From contig NC_049986.1 in the NCBI RefSeq assembly GCF_000003815.2, positions 12,430,089 through 12,494,088 on the forward strand: a stretch of 64,000 nt of DNA, written 5' to 3'. The notes beneath the pieces are model-generated. The model saw only the letters and a list, made by a program, of their open reading frames with translations, did no database searches and was not told the DNA's origin. The translations under genes and the position numbers were made by a program. How positions within the stretch are numbered: the first letter of the stretch is position 1; every line of letters begins with the position of its first letter. The DNA is from Branchiostoma floridae. Taxonomy: Eukaryota; Chordata; Leptocardii; Amphioxiformes; Branchiostomatidae. This document shows positions 22,796 through 32,691 of this stretch, one piece after another.

Positions 22796-25700
22796 ATGGG
22801 CTTGCCAGCAACAGAAATTTGTTTCTTTATTGAATATCTATCTTCTAGAACAGAAACTATCTCAGCTCATTCAACAAGAAGGAAGAGCATAAAGCACTGT
22901 AAAGCTAAACTTGTACTGACCAAGGGGGGTATAATTACATGTACCTCCTTGTTCTCTATGCTAGTATGCCATGTTGACATATGCAATTATCAGTAGTCAC
23001 ATAGCCTTTTTGAGGCTGTGGATTGTTATCCACTGTACAATTTTTGTGTCCAGGACAGAGCCCAATCCTCTCCTTCCACTGCCAATAATCTCTCCAACCC
23101 CCTTGTACAATTTGGAGTGGGGAAAGTACTGTAAACAGCACAGATTTTGTGACATGTCAAAGGATTTCAACCCAGGACCTCTGTTTTCTAAGTCTAACAC
23201 CCTAAAGCATTTACCCAACACGGTACTGGTACAGTACTTGAATGTGTTCCAGACACGCTGCAAGGAAGGCCTCCCATACACATTCCCAAATGGCCCAGCC
23301 AGTGGTGGACAGGCCAACCTCTGGTCCCGTAGTGGCAAGTTGGAGATTAGCAATTACTATGCTTGTCTATCAGCTATTTTGGCTGAGTGCCATATGATGG
23401 GGCTATGAATGGGGGGATCTGAGTAGCCTGACGTGATAGCCAGGCCAGGTAGACAGGCCAGGTAGCCTGGCCTGGTAGACAGCCCAGCCTTTTAAGCGAA
23501 CCCCAACAGACCGAGCCCATACAAGTACAGGGGTGCCTAATTAGCATTTGCACGAACCCTATGTATGAAATTCGTACGAATATCATGTGATACACACGAA
23601 TCACTATGAGGAAACGCACGAATATTATGAAATTCGCACGAATCACTATGCAAAAACGCACGAATATTATGAGATTTGCACGATCCTTATGCGAAATTGT
23701 GCAACCACTGCCGGGGTCACGTGACAGACGGAGCGGGATTTTCAAGGTGGCGGCTTCGATCGACGGTGACGGAAAATACGATGTAACACGCCGAAATGAA
23801 GCAAAACAGTAGCTCACAGGCTATCAAATACATCTTTGCGACGGTAAATGTCCATTCCATGCCTTGAAATATAAATATCACGGGTAGAAACGCTCAAAAT
23901 CAAGCCTCCTCCCGGCCGACGTTTTTGCATAAGGATCGTGCAAATCTCATAAGGTTCGTGTGAATCACATAGTGATTCGTGCGAATTTCATAATATTCGT
24001 GCGTTTTTGCATAGTGATTCGTGCGAATTTCATAATATTCGTGCGTTTTCGCATAGTGATTCGTGTGTATCACATAATATTCGTACGAATTTCATAGGGT
24101 TCGTGCAAATGCTTAGGCACCCCTGAAGTAGCCCCGCCCTCTCCATTGAAATGAAAGAAAACTGCTACTATTTGACAAACATACTCACACTCAAGAAAGA
24201 GCACGCCAGAATCCGGCACGCCAGAATCCGGCATGCATTGTGATCACGTTTTTTGTCCTGTAGATACAACAGCAGAAATGCCCCTTTCACACACAAAAGG
24301 CTATCTGCAGTGTCAAGTTCAAACACCAGGAGGTCGAAAGTCAAACATGAGCATCAGACCGCTAGCACCAGCCCATGTACCAAAAATCATCGCAATCGCG
24401 CGTTTTGATCTGGAGACACAGTGCAATCCCAAGATAGGTTCTGGAGATATAGGGTTCTGGAGATATAGGGCCGGATATGCCCCTTCCACACACACCCATG
24501 CTATTAAAAACTATACCTGCATGAAAAATAACATAAGTTGGCTTATCTTTCTCCTACAGTACAAGGAAATGGTGGCTTATGGTTATAACAATCAGGAACA
24601 AGGTCACGTCGCCATGCTGGTATATCTGTACCTCTCAGAAGGTAAGGTTCTTTCCAAAACCTTTGTCTGAGTCATGTGCACTGTGTTTGTATGTGTGTGT
24701 TTGTTTCCAACTGTCTCCTTGTGCATTTGACTGAGTTGTGATACACTACCCCATTGTGAGTCACTCCCTATCTTGTCATAACTTATATTTCTAACACTTC
24801 CAGACTTTCAGTTGGCCTTGTATTTGCATGCAAGGCCAACTGAAAGGCCAACATTAGTTTTATGTGAAGGGTGTGAAGTCTGCCATCTCTTGTGGTTGGT
24901 ATTGTGGAGGAATGATTGCTTTGTAATGGTAGCATCAACAGATTCCACACGACTTGTTACTAGTAGTCCAACCTCCCACACAGGGCTGGTCCTGCAACAT
25001 ACACAAATGCTTCAAGGTATCAACCCTGCCATTCTAGCCCCAGATATAGGGTATTAGGGGCATCTTGCTTATGAGTATTAATGTCCAGGAAATTATTCCT
25101 TTATTTTCCAGCCAAACAGTGGGCAGAACTGGACCTACAGCCCTGTCCAGAACTTCAGATGGTCACCCTGTATGGTCGCCCAACACAGGCTGATGACCTA
25201 CAGGTGTTGGTGCCTCTTGGAAAACAAGCTGATCTCAGTCCACAAAGGTATCAAGATATTAAGATGTTACTGTTTCTCTGTTATGTGAAATGGTAGCAAT
25301 CAGAAACAATTGTAAGTCGATGGTATTTGCCACAGTACTACTAATGTTATATTGCCATCAATCCCTGAGTCTTTTTAATGTAATTTATTCCTATAATATA
25401 TGTTATGTCCTTCACCCAAAACCATTTCTGCATAGGAACATATGCCAAAGGTTTTGCCCATGACGAGAGCACTTTTATGTCACATGTATTATATTTAATA
25501 AGTAAAATAAATATCGAGTGTATTTGCAGCCACTATGCAGCCACTACGTACCCAATTTTTTTTAGTTATGAGGCTGCTTTACGTGATGGAGGCACCTCCT
25601 CGAACATGGGACCCCCGTTGTACGTCCCTTCTGAAAGACGAATTCGTGAACATTGAATGCAGAATAAATGTTGCAGGTTTGAGTTCATTGGATGCTTATG

Positions 25701-26112
25701 ACACCTGAAGTGCAGCTTCTGATTGTCTGTTATGTAAGGAATTATTTGCATTCAAAACATAGCACTTTAAATATATAATATGCCAAAGTCTTTGTTAATA
25801 TGCTTGCTAAATAGGCTTAAATGTACTGCCAAAATAATCCACAGTACTCAACTTCATCTGTATCTTCCCTGTAGGTTACGAGACTTCCTGACCCATGTCT
25901 CACTTCCACAAGATGAACTAGAACTGGAGGAACCTGACTTAATGACAAGGAGAGTTACTTTAGCCATCTGTGACACAGACTCAACCATCACATTCTACAG
26001 AATCACAGACGGATTCGTTCCTCCTGACCCTCCAGAAGTTGTTGCAGAGAAAAAAGCAAAGAAGAGACAATGGAAGAAAAGAAAGGGACAAAGAACTCAA
26101 CATCAACAATGA
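22052..26112 (+). CDS. TSEN15: TSEN15, tRNA-splicing endonuclease subunit
   Basis: Exons 22052-22117, 24560-24641, 25112-25247 and 25875-26112 join in phase (0, 1, 2) to 173 residues, close to the 171 of human TSEN15. The order of family motifs is kept: YKEMVAYGYNNQEQGHVAML, then ELDLQPCPELQMVTLYG, then a C-terminal strand/helix region with LAICDTDSTITFYRITDGFV and PPDPP. The protein is a structural, non-catalytic subunit of the TSEN complex (TSEN2/34/54/15) that excises introns from pre-tRNA in the nucleus; it pairs with TSEN34. A lysine/arginine-rich tail (about residues 152-168) extends the C-terminus. Intron 1 (2.4 kb) is mostly two DNA-element insertions. The start codon lies in GATGG context. 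Confidence 0.92.
22452..23504. mobile_element. Foldback DNA element with long inverted repeats, hAT-like flanks
   Basis: The ends GGGGTTCGCTTAAAAGGCTG and its inverse are the tips of inverted repeats of about 280 bp each (22452-22735 against 23220-23504), including short tandem CCTGTCTACCTGG units. Flanking 8-mers AACCGACC (22444-22451) and AACAGACC (23505-23512) differ at one base, consistent with an aged 8-bp target duplication as in hAT elements. No transposase frame is present, so it is non-autonomous. It lies in TSEN15 intron 1. Confidence 0.75.
22731..22791. repeat. GT microsatellite inside the foldback element
   Basis: About 60 bases of (TG)n interrupted by TATGTTTGTGTTTGTT, in the loop of the foldback element. 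Z-DNA-prone sequence; no other function is visible. Confidence 0.9.
23528..24125. mobile_element. Second foldback element with internal ATATTCGTGCG repeats
   Basis: Terminal CAGGGGTGCCTAA and TTAGGCACCCCTG, directly flanked by AAGTA on both sides (23523-23527 and 24126-24130), a 5-bp target duplication. Each arm holds several tandem units built on CATAATATTCGTGCG or its inverse. The two arms are inverted copies around a unique centre (about 23710-23930). No open frame for a transposase. The CAGGGG end resembles hAT, but the duplication is 5 bp rather than 8. Confidence 0.8.
24805..24846. repeat. Perfect 16-bp hairpin in TSEN15 intron 1
   Basis: CTTTCAGTTGGCCTTG is followed by the 10-base spacer TATTTGCATG and then the exact inverse CAAGGCCAACTGAAAG. 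It lies in the intron between exons 2 and 3. No terminal features of a transposon. Confidence 0.7.
25525..25660. repeat. Dispersed repeat, copy 1
   Basis: Shares with 31015-31140 the order of blocks TTGCAGCCA, ATGAGGCTG, GAGGCACCTCCT, GAACA, CGTCCCTTC and AAAGAC. The two copies have the same orientation and have diverged by substitutions and small indels. Family unknown. It lies in TSEN15 intron 3. Confidence 0.6.
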
Positions 26113-26420
26113 AGACCAACTTGATGTATTTCAATGAAGTTTTGAATGCTGATCATAGTGGAGTGGAGTGTGTATATATATACATGCTGCAGTATCTACA
26201 ATATTACATACATGTACATGCCGCAGTATCTACAATATTGTTACATAGATGCATCTTCATTTTTGACAAGCCTTGACTAGAAGAAACACGTTGAAAAAAC
26301 AATATAACTACAACTTAGACAAACAAGAGAACTTCCATTGTAAAATTATGTATCCTTATACTTCCTAGGCAGATAATGACTCTTTGTTTACTTTGGTGCC
26401 ACTGCTACATTGTATTATGA

Positions 26421-26426
26421 AATAAA
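26421..26426 (+). terminator. Polyadenylation signal AATAAA of TSEN15
   Basis: About 310 bases after the TSEN15 stop. The TSEN15 3' UTR runs toward the convergent selenoprotein gene, whose SECIS lies about 215 bases further on. Confidence 0.55.
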
Positions 26427-26640
26427 TTATTCTATGAAGATAGTTCTTCTTTACATCCCCTGAGAAAACTTTCCATTTATCAGTGACATAAAATTGAGTA
26501 TCTTCGACTATTTCATTAATTTCTGTGATCAATTAATTTGCCAAAATTGCTTGTTTTTGATGAGATGTTTGAACCAAGCTAGGAGTGGTCTGACATGGTT
26601 GAAAGAGAGTGTTTGCCACCATGGAGGACTACTGTCTGAC

Positions 26641-26700
26641 TTTTCTCCAGTTTCTGGCCTTCACAGTCACAGTGATTTCAGCCAGAAACTATCATTCTGC
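26641..26700 (-). promoter_or_regulatory. SECIS element candidate (type II) in the 3' UTR of the selenoprotein J-like gene
   Basis: Minus-strand reading: core 5' side ATGAT (26695-26691), a perfect 10-bp stem AGTTTCTGGC (26690-26681) with GCCAGAAACT (26658-26649), then the 3' core GGAG (26648-26645), which can supply the GA of the tandem G.A quartet. The apical part starts TGAAA, giving the unpaired A run, and contains a mini-stem TCAC/GTGA, the type II arrangement. It starts about 55 bases after the TAA stop of the gene on the same strand. This is the RNA structure that recruits SBP2 to decode UGA as selenocysteine (established). No folding program was run. Confidence 0.85.
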
Positions 26701-26754
26701 ACATACAGTAGTCCACAAGATGGACATACACCCTGCTTTCCGCCTGTCCCCTTG

Positions 26755-29700
26755 TTACAATAGAGAAGATCTGCAGCTGACAACCTGGCTGGCTAGCTCC
26801 AACACTCGTTGATAACGGAACGTTTTAGCCTTCCAGTCAGCAGGGATGCCTTCAACACCCACCTAGAAAAATAGAACAATGAAAAATTAGTAATCATTAT
26901 CAAATATTGAATATGTTCTGTATTATGATCCCTTATTTCAAGTCATTTCTCAATCCTTGAAATGCATTTAATTATCTGTAATACTAAGCAGCAGCCATTG
27001 ATAGGTCATTGACAAGCAAATACAGTGAAATCATCATAGTATAATCTCTGGGCTCCCCCATTTAATACTGCTTCGTCATGGCTCATATCTTCAGCAAAGC
27101 ACGCCAGGTCATCCCTACTCATCTCAAGTGTGTAGGGTTCTTTTACGTGTAGAGGACTGACGCTTGTTGCTTATGCCTGAAGATCCCTCATACACGGGGC
27201 TGCTGGCTTTATGTCACTATCAAAATGGTGAATACAATTCCCTACAGAACTACTTATCTGAGCTAGGGTCAAACCGCTGTCTACGAATCCACTGAATTTG
27301 ATCCATACCAGCCCAATCTACATGGTTATGCTGCCTCCTCAGCTACAGGACATGGATGGAATGATTTCAACTACATGTAACAGTCTACCTCAGCAAACAT
27401 TTGTGCTCTCTAAGCGTAACCATGTTATGATTAACTAACTAATCATTGATGAATCAATGCACGAGGCCCACCTGTGCACCAAAGCATGCCCCAATGATAG
27501 AGGACCTGCTGGCGTTACACCCTCCTGCCCTGATGGTGGTGCGGATAGCTGACACATAGTCACCACCAGTCACTACACCATGGACAGCGGACTGGAGGGA
27601 CTTAGGCAAATCTGCAGGCAAGAGGATATCAATGTATCACTGAGGAGAGGGTTGAAGTAAAACTACATTTTGTATGGTGTGTGTTTGTGGTTTGCTTGTT
27701 TCTGTCAGTATGGTGCGTGTCTGTATTAATTTTTGCATGTGTATGTGTGTGTTTTTATGTGTTAATGTCTGGTGAGTAAGTGTGTATGTGTTTCTCATAC
27801 ACTGAATGAGCTCTATGGGTTGTTTCTTACAAACAAGCATGATCTATTGGATAACTCAAGAATTGGAAGGTCATCAAGATACCAGTAAGTCAGTGTATCT
27901 TTTAGAATCTATAAAAAATCACAGCTAACAATTCACAGGATAACAAAAATTGAATTTCACATATATCAAATACTGTAAATGCAGAAATATTTGCGGTGGA
28001 TTAATGTTCGCGGTTTTAGCGGCGGCCGCTTCACCACGAATTTAAAACCACCGCGAACATTTTTCCATAACAGTAAGAGACTACAGTGCATGGTGCAACC
28101 GCAAAATTCAAACCACCGCGAAAAGTCCATTTTCCTGCTACCGCGAAATTAAATCCCCGCGAACTTAAATGCATTTACAGTACATGTATTTATGGTGAGT
28201 CATATACACTAGGTGCAATGCAGGATGCTGATAAATTCTTGACATGAAAATCATTTATGCTATGTATTATATGACTGTGAGCTTTGGCAAAGTATATTTT
28301 GATCCATAGCTAAGTGCATATTAACTAGTCACACTATGAACAATACATGATAACACTAGTGATGAATCCTTACGTCAGTTGTTGGAGAAGACCTTGGTGA
28401 CAACTTTCCTGTGCTGACCGGCCCTGTTGTCCAGTACTTTCTTCAGGAAGCTGACCATTGCCTGGTCCAGGTCGGTTGGACTCTTCCTGTCCGGTTTTCT
28501 CAGGTCCTCCATCACTGTCTCTATCACTCTGTCGTTCTTCCCATGGAGGATGAACTGTTCCAGTATTCTGGTTTAAATTCAAGTAACAATGAAAATAGAT
28601 GTTCAGTCACACAACTTGTTAAGATTCATAATTATCTTCATCTATTACGTACATCATATGAATTGCAAAATATTCTGTTGGTGTTCTGAAGGTTACACCA
28701 TTTTGTTCTGATACACTCTAACAACTAGACCTATCCCTAACATAGGGGTATTAGAATGTGGGGTTGTCCTGACAAAGGGGTGTAAGAATATGCTTTTTAC
28801 TGTACATATGCATGATTAAGAGTTGAAGATATAAAGACTGTTTTCATGTAGTAAGACTATACAAACTTTCTGTCTTTCTTAAAGTAGTACTTTAAGACCA
28901 CACAAACCTTTTTGCTGTGAAACTAGTTGTAAATGGAAACCGTCTCCAAATACTCATCCCATGTCTACCCATGCCACCAATCTGATCAATTACTAAGTAT
29001 GTTTGGCATATATAGTTACTGTAGTAGTAATACATGTAGTAGTAATTCTGTCCATACCTGGCAATTGTGAGCCCTGCCACCACAGCAGTGTCTGAGTTCT
29101 GGGTTACCCTGAGAGCATCTTCAACCTTCTCCAACATACAGGGCTGTCCCGCATACAAGGCAACCAACGGGGCAACCTTGGTTGCACCATCAACCTGGTC
29201 ATCTTCCTTAGACCCTGGGATAGAAGAGAACACAAAGTTAAACTATAAAAGTATAATTACAAATGTAGAACAGGCATAAGCATGGCTACAGATGCTAGTC
29301 TGTAACCCTTACCTTTGCACAGACTCTAAAGCTTGGTTGATAACGTTTATTTTTGCAAGATAATAAGTATACAATATCTTGTCTGAGATCTTGTCTTGAA
29401 ATTAACATTAAGCAAAGAAAATAATTGCAAATGCAAACTTTGTCTCTGACCTGTATCATCCTTCCCTACCTCTGTGTTTTTCAGGAAGTCTTTGATGCTG
29501 AAATGTCTCCATGAACCATGGATGGGGTAGGATTTCTTCACACCTGGAATGGAAAACAGACATTCATGTACACTCAACTTTTCAACCTTCACTTCAGCCA
29601 ATATAACTGTACATGGAAACATATTCACAAAGTGCAGGGCTCTAGCCAGCGTCCATTTTTCCGTCAATTGACGGAAATTTGTTGCGTCTGACGGAAAAAT

Positions 29701-32691
29701 TTTCAAACCAATCCGTCAACCTTGACGGAAAAAAATCCTTGGTGGAAGCTTCAGGCGGCTTGGGGACGCCGTCCATGGCCGTAAAAGCCACACACTGTTT
29801 GTTTTGCTATTGTTATGATTGTTGACAATGTGTGTCGGTGCCCTTTTGCATACGATAATCTCATTAAAACCCGTTTTTCAAGGTCTCAGTTCAGTCCTTC
29901 TAATTAATTTTCGCGGTTTTCGCGACGATTGGAATTGGCTGACGGAAAAAAGTTTCGAGCTGGCTAAAGCCCTGACGAAGTGTAAAGAAAATTAGATCCC
30001 TTTTACTAGTTTAAGCAGCACACAAGCATGTTGGTAAGCATGGAATCCAGACTATAGCCATGTCCTACACAGGTATTAGCTCTTTGGCGTTAAGACCAAC
30101 ATGTCCCCAAGGTGGCCTGTAGTCAGGCAAACTTTACTGAGGCAAAGTTTCCCCTGCTCTAGGCCTAGAGCCAAAAAGCTGATTATTTTGGCCCTGGTAA
30201 CATTTTGGATTTGAGGCTACATGTAAGGCTATGGCAGAACCTGTTACCTCCATGGGGTCTGTACTCAGAATTCCGAGTGTTGTCGTAGTCTGTTCCCGGT
30301 CCAAACATCCGGTATGTTCTCTGCTTCAGGTCAGCAATGTCAAGGCCTGAAATCAAAATATCTATTACAGCAATTGAAAGATAAATATCATTATAAATCT
30401 GATTCTAAGGCAATTGTGTCACAGGAGGCATTGTTTCATTCCACTGTACAAATTCTCTGGGTCTCATTTCTAACTACTCTCCAAGCAGAGGTTGAGTCGC
30501 GTAGATATAGTAGTACATAGTCGGAAAAATTACACAGCCGCTCCTCTTCATGTAATTTTTCCGAGTACTACAGTAGTACTATATCTACGCGACTCAACCT
30601 CTGCTTGGAGAGTAATTTCTAACCATATTTAAGGGTTCAAGGATGAGTGACAATAGATGCAAAATCTTACTTGCATGCATTATTTGTTTTAAAGAGAGGA
30701 ACTTTAGAAGAACTGTCTAATCTACCAGCACTGTTTTGGTCTAAAAAGTATATCAACTGAAATGACTTTTTCATCGTTCTATTGTCTAATCTTGTAGACC
30801 CGCTCACCCTGACACTCTGCCAGTGACTCCAGCATGACGTAAGCCTGGTCCCCATAACAGCTGTTCCGTCCTGTCTCTATCCTGTAGTACGGGTTAGCCG
30901 AGGGCTGGCGGAACTCTGGTGACTCTTCCTCAGCTATGATGGAATCCAGTTTCGGTAGGTTGTAGATCCAGTGAAGAGGCTGGGCTGAAATTCAATTATA
31001 CATTCTGATGTATTATTTGCAGCCAGTAGGTACACAATTTTGAATAATGAGGCTGATTATGTGCTCGAGGCACCTCCTTGAACACAGGACTCCGTTTTGC
31101 GTCCCTTCCTAAAGACAAATTCATGAATTCTTGTCAGGAATTGGAATTTGGTGAAATATCCCCTCCCCCCCCCCCAGTAATCTAAAATAATTAAGTGTTA
31201 TTAATTTGTATTGTTATGGCATTTAACTCTATCAAAATGTTTTCACTTACTGTTAATACTGTCAACTAGAGTTCGGCGACCTCATACCTCCATGAATATT
31301 TAAAGCTTTTGTTAATTTCATGCAAATGACTTAACATTAACATGATTTATGCATGGTGTTGTTCATCATTGAATAACGTACAGTACAGATGTCACAAGTA
31401 AAATTCCCAATTCAGATCATCAATCATTAAGTCATTTGCAATTTTTGCATAAATTATGCAAATAAGTTCCTCATTTGCATATTTGATATCTGCATATGTT
31501 CCACCGATTATAATTAACAAGTGTTACATTTATCGAAGTCCAGTTATTGCAAGTAATGGAATTATACAATTTCCTCATTAATTAAGCAAATTAATTCCTC
31601 ATTTGCATAAAATGCATATCATTATGAACATCTTTGCCCAAGCTACCTGCATACCTAAAATGCAGGCAATCCGTCGTTCCTTTCTGCAGTTATCCTCTTT
31701 CGAGTGTCTTGACAAAAACACCCCTGCAGTTCCACAATTAAATGTTAGGGGACTGAAACTTGCCCACTTTGTCATGACGTTAAAAGCTATGTACCACCCA
31801 AATGTCACGACCATATCACATCTGGGACGAGAGATACATTGAAAAAACTGCTATGATAGAATATTCTCATTAATTATGCAAATATACTCCTATTTTGCAT
31901 AATTAGTATTTAATCTTGTACAACATTGTCTAAGGTACGTACATACCAAAAATCATGAAAATCCGTTGTTCCCTTCTTGAGTTATCGTCTTCAGAAGTTT
32001 TTGACAACAATGCCCCTGCTATCCCAAAACTAGATGCTAGTGGGCCCAAACTTATGTCACTTTTTCCTGAGCACAAGAGCTATCTAATACTCAAAAATCG
32101 TGACCATGGCATGTTCAGAATACCGAGATAGCAAAACCGGAAGTTGCGCTGCAGTACCAAGGGGAGCCGCTAGGGGGCCCAAAATCTAATCATTTCCAGC
32201 TTTCACCGCACCCCACCAACACACCAAGTATGAAACCAATCCACCCAGCCGTTCTTGAGTTATCTTGTTTACACACAGACACACAGACAAACGCGGGGTA
32301 AAATATAACCTCAAATGGAGGTAATGATTATAAAAGGGAGTCAATTTACCTTTTCTGAGGGCTGAAAAATTCAGAATAATTGTTTGCGGTCCCCTGGTGG
32401 TGACATCAATTAAATTTTGAATGTGCAAATCAGCATGTCACTTTGTTGATGGCATTCACACTGAGGCGTCGCCAAAAAAGGCGGCAGACGGCAACTACAC
32501 ATCTGCTTGTAGATTACCATGACTAAGCGATAATATGCCTCGGAAACCTCCCATGACAACCTTAAACTTAGAGGCCATTAACCAGAACAATCATGTCGTA
32601 AATATTGACTAATGATCTGTAAATTACCTGCAGCATCGGCCACAGCGGCTCCCACGATCGCCCCAATCGCACGTTCGGCCACGGTAGCCAT
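26755..32691 (-). CDS. SELJ-like: Selenoprotein J-like protein (ADP-ribosylglycohydrolase / J1-crystallin family)
   Basis: Exons (5' to 3', minus strand): 32628-32691, 30808-30984, 30248-30346, 29451-29543, 29058-29214, 28374-28567, 27472-27611, 26755-26862; every phase agrees, 343 residues with one internal TGA at codon 261. Motifs of the DraG/ADP-ribosylhydrolase fold: GAIVGAAVADAA near the N-terminus, PLHWIYN, CYGDQAYVMLES, GATKVAPLVALYAGQP, ILEQFILHGK and GGCNASRSSIIGACFGA. The usual metal-binding acidic residues (TDDT-like and GGDTD-like) are largely replaced, so hydrolase activity is doubtful; a J1-crystallin-like role is possible. The TGA aligns with a Cys codon in the paralogue at 60211-63792, and a SECIS candidate follows. 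Selenoprotein J is known from fishes and sea urchin as a J1-crystallin relative. Alternative: a pseudogene with one stop, which the SECIS argues against. Confidence 0.88.
27050..27420. other. Intron sequence, possible old interspersed repeat
   Basis: Phrases such as CTACTCATCTCAAGTGTGTA and GGTCAAACCGCTGTCTACGA resemble SINE/LINE-derived sequence, but no ends or second copy are visible here. No coding potential. Confidence 0.2.
27971..28182. mobile_element. MITE of about 210 bp with TA target duplication
   Basis: Ends TACTGTAAATGCA and TGCATTTACAGTA; the outer TA is the likely duplicated target as in Tc1/mariner-type elements. The body has repeated ACCACCGCGAA-type GC-rich units in both orientations. 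It lies in an intron of the selenoprotein J-like gene. Confidence 0.7.
28375..28377 (-). other. In-frame TGA read as selenocysteine
   Basis: Codon 261 of 343, the last full codon of exon 6, in the context FSNN-U just before donor C|GTAAGG. The paralogue has FGSSC at the same place with the same intron position and phase. No upstream phase-1 donor that would avoid the codon is apparent. The reading frame stays open for 82 more codons over two exons with clear family similarity. Confidence 0.85.
29635..29974. mobile_element. hAT-like MITE, 340 bp
   Basis: Ends CAGGGCTCTAGCCAGC and GCTGGCTAAAGCCCTG (one mismatch), flanked by 8-mers ACAAAGTG (29627-29634) and ACGAAGTG (29975-29982). Internal TTGACGGAAA units occur in both orientations. 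CAGGG ends with an 8-bp duplication are typical of hAT. Confidence 0.78.
30475..30614. mobile_element. Hairpin MITE of 140 bp with 9-bp target duplication
   Basis: Almost the whole element is an inverted repeat: TACTCTCCAAGCAGAGG at the left and CCTCTGCTTGGAGAGTA at the right, with arms of about 60 bp. It is flanked on both sides by ATTTCTAAC (30466-30474 and 30615-30623). A 9-bp perfect duplication points to a Mutator-like family. The near-identical arms suggest a young insertion. Confidence 0.85.
31015..31140. repeat. Dispersed repeat, copy 2
   Basis: Partner of 25525-25660 (see there). It is in the first intron of the selenoprotein J-like gene and is followed by a (C)n tract at about 31164-31177. 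Confidence 0.6.
31430..32325. repeat. Imperfect tandem or composite repeat, AT-rich, roughly 300-bp units
   Basis: Blocks such as CCTCATTTGCATAA, a phrase like ATCCGTTGTTCCC with GAGTTATC, and CAATGCCCCTGC recur around 31600-31720, 31880-32020 and (partly) 32225-32290. It ends near a CACACAGACACACAGACAAA segment. It fills much of intron 1 of the selenoprotein J-like gene. Family unknown. Confidence 0.5.

Noticed and set aside
22600-22996. Frames rich in VCVCVCV on either strand
   Set aside because: Translation of the GT microsatellite; not a protein.
23374-23817. 147-codon minus-strand frame
   Set aside because: Spans the junction of two foldback elements and reads their repeats; not a gene.
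23528-24125. ATATTCGTGCG repeats as a CRISPR-like or regulatory array
   Set aside because: The repeats form two inverted arms within a terminal-repeat element with a target duplication, so they are part of a transposon.
28375-28377. Reading the TGA as proof of a pseudogene
   Set aside because: All other splice sites and the frame are intact through 82 further codons, the paralogue has Cys at the site, and a SECIS candidate follows. Recoding explains the data better.
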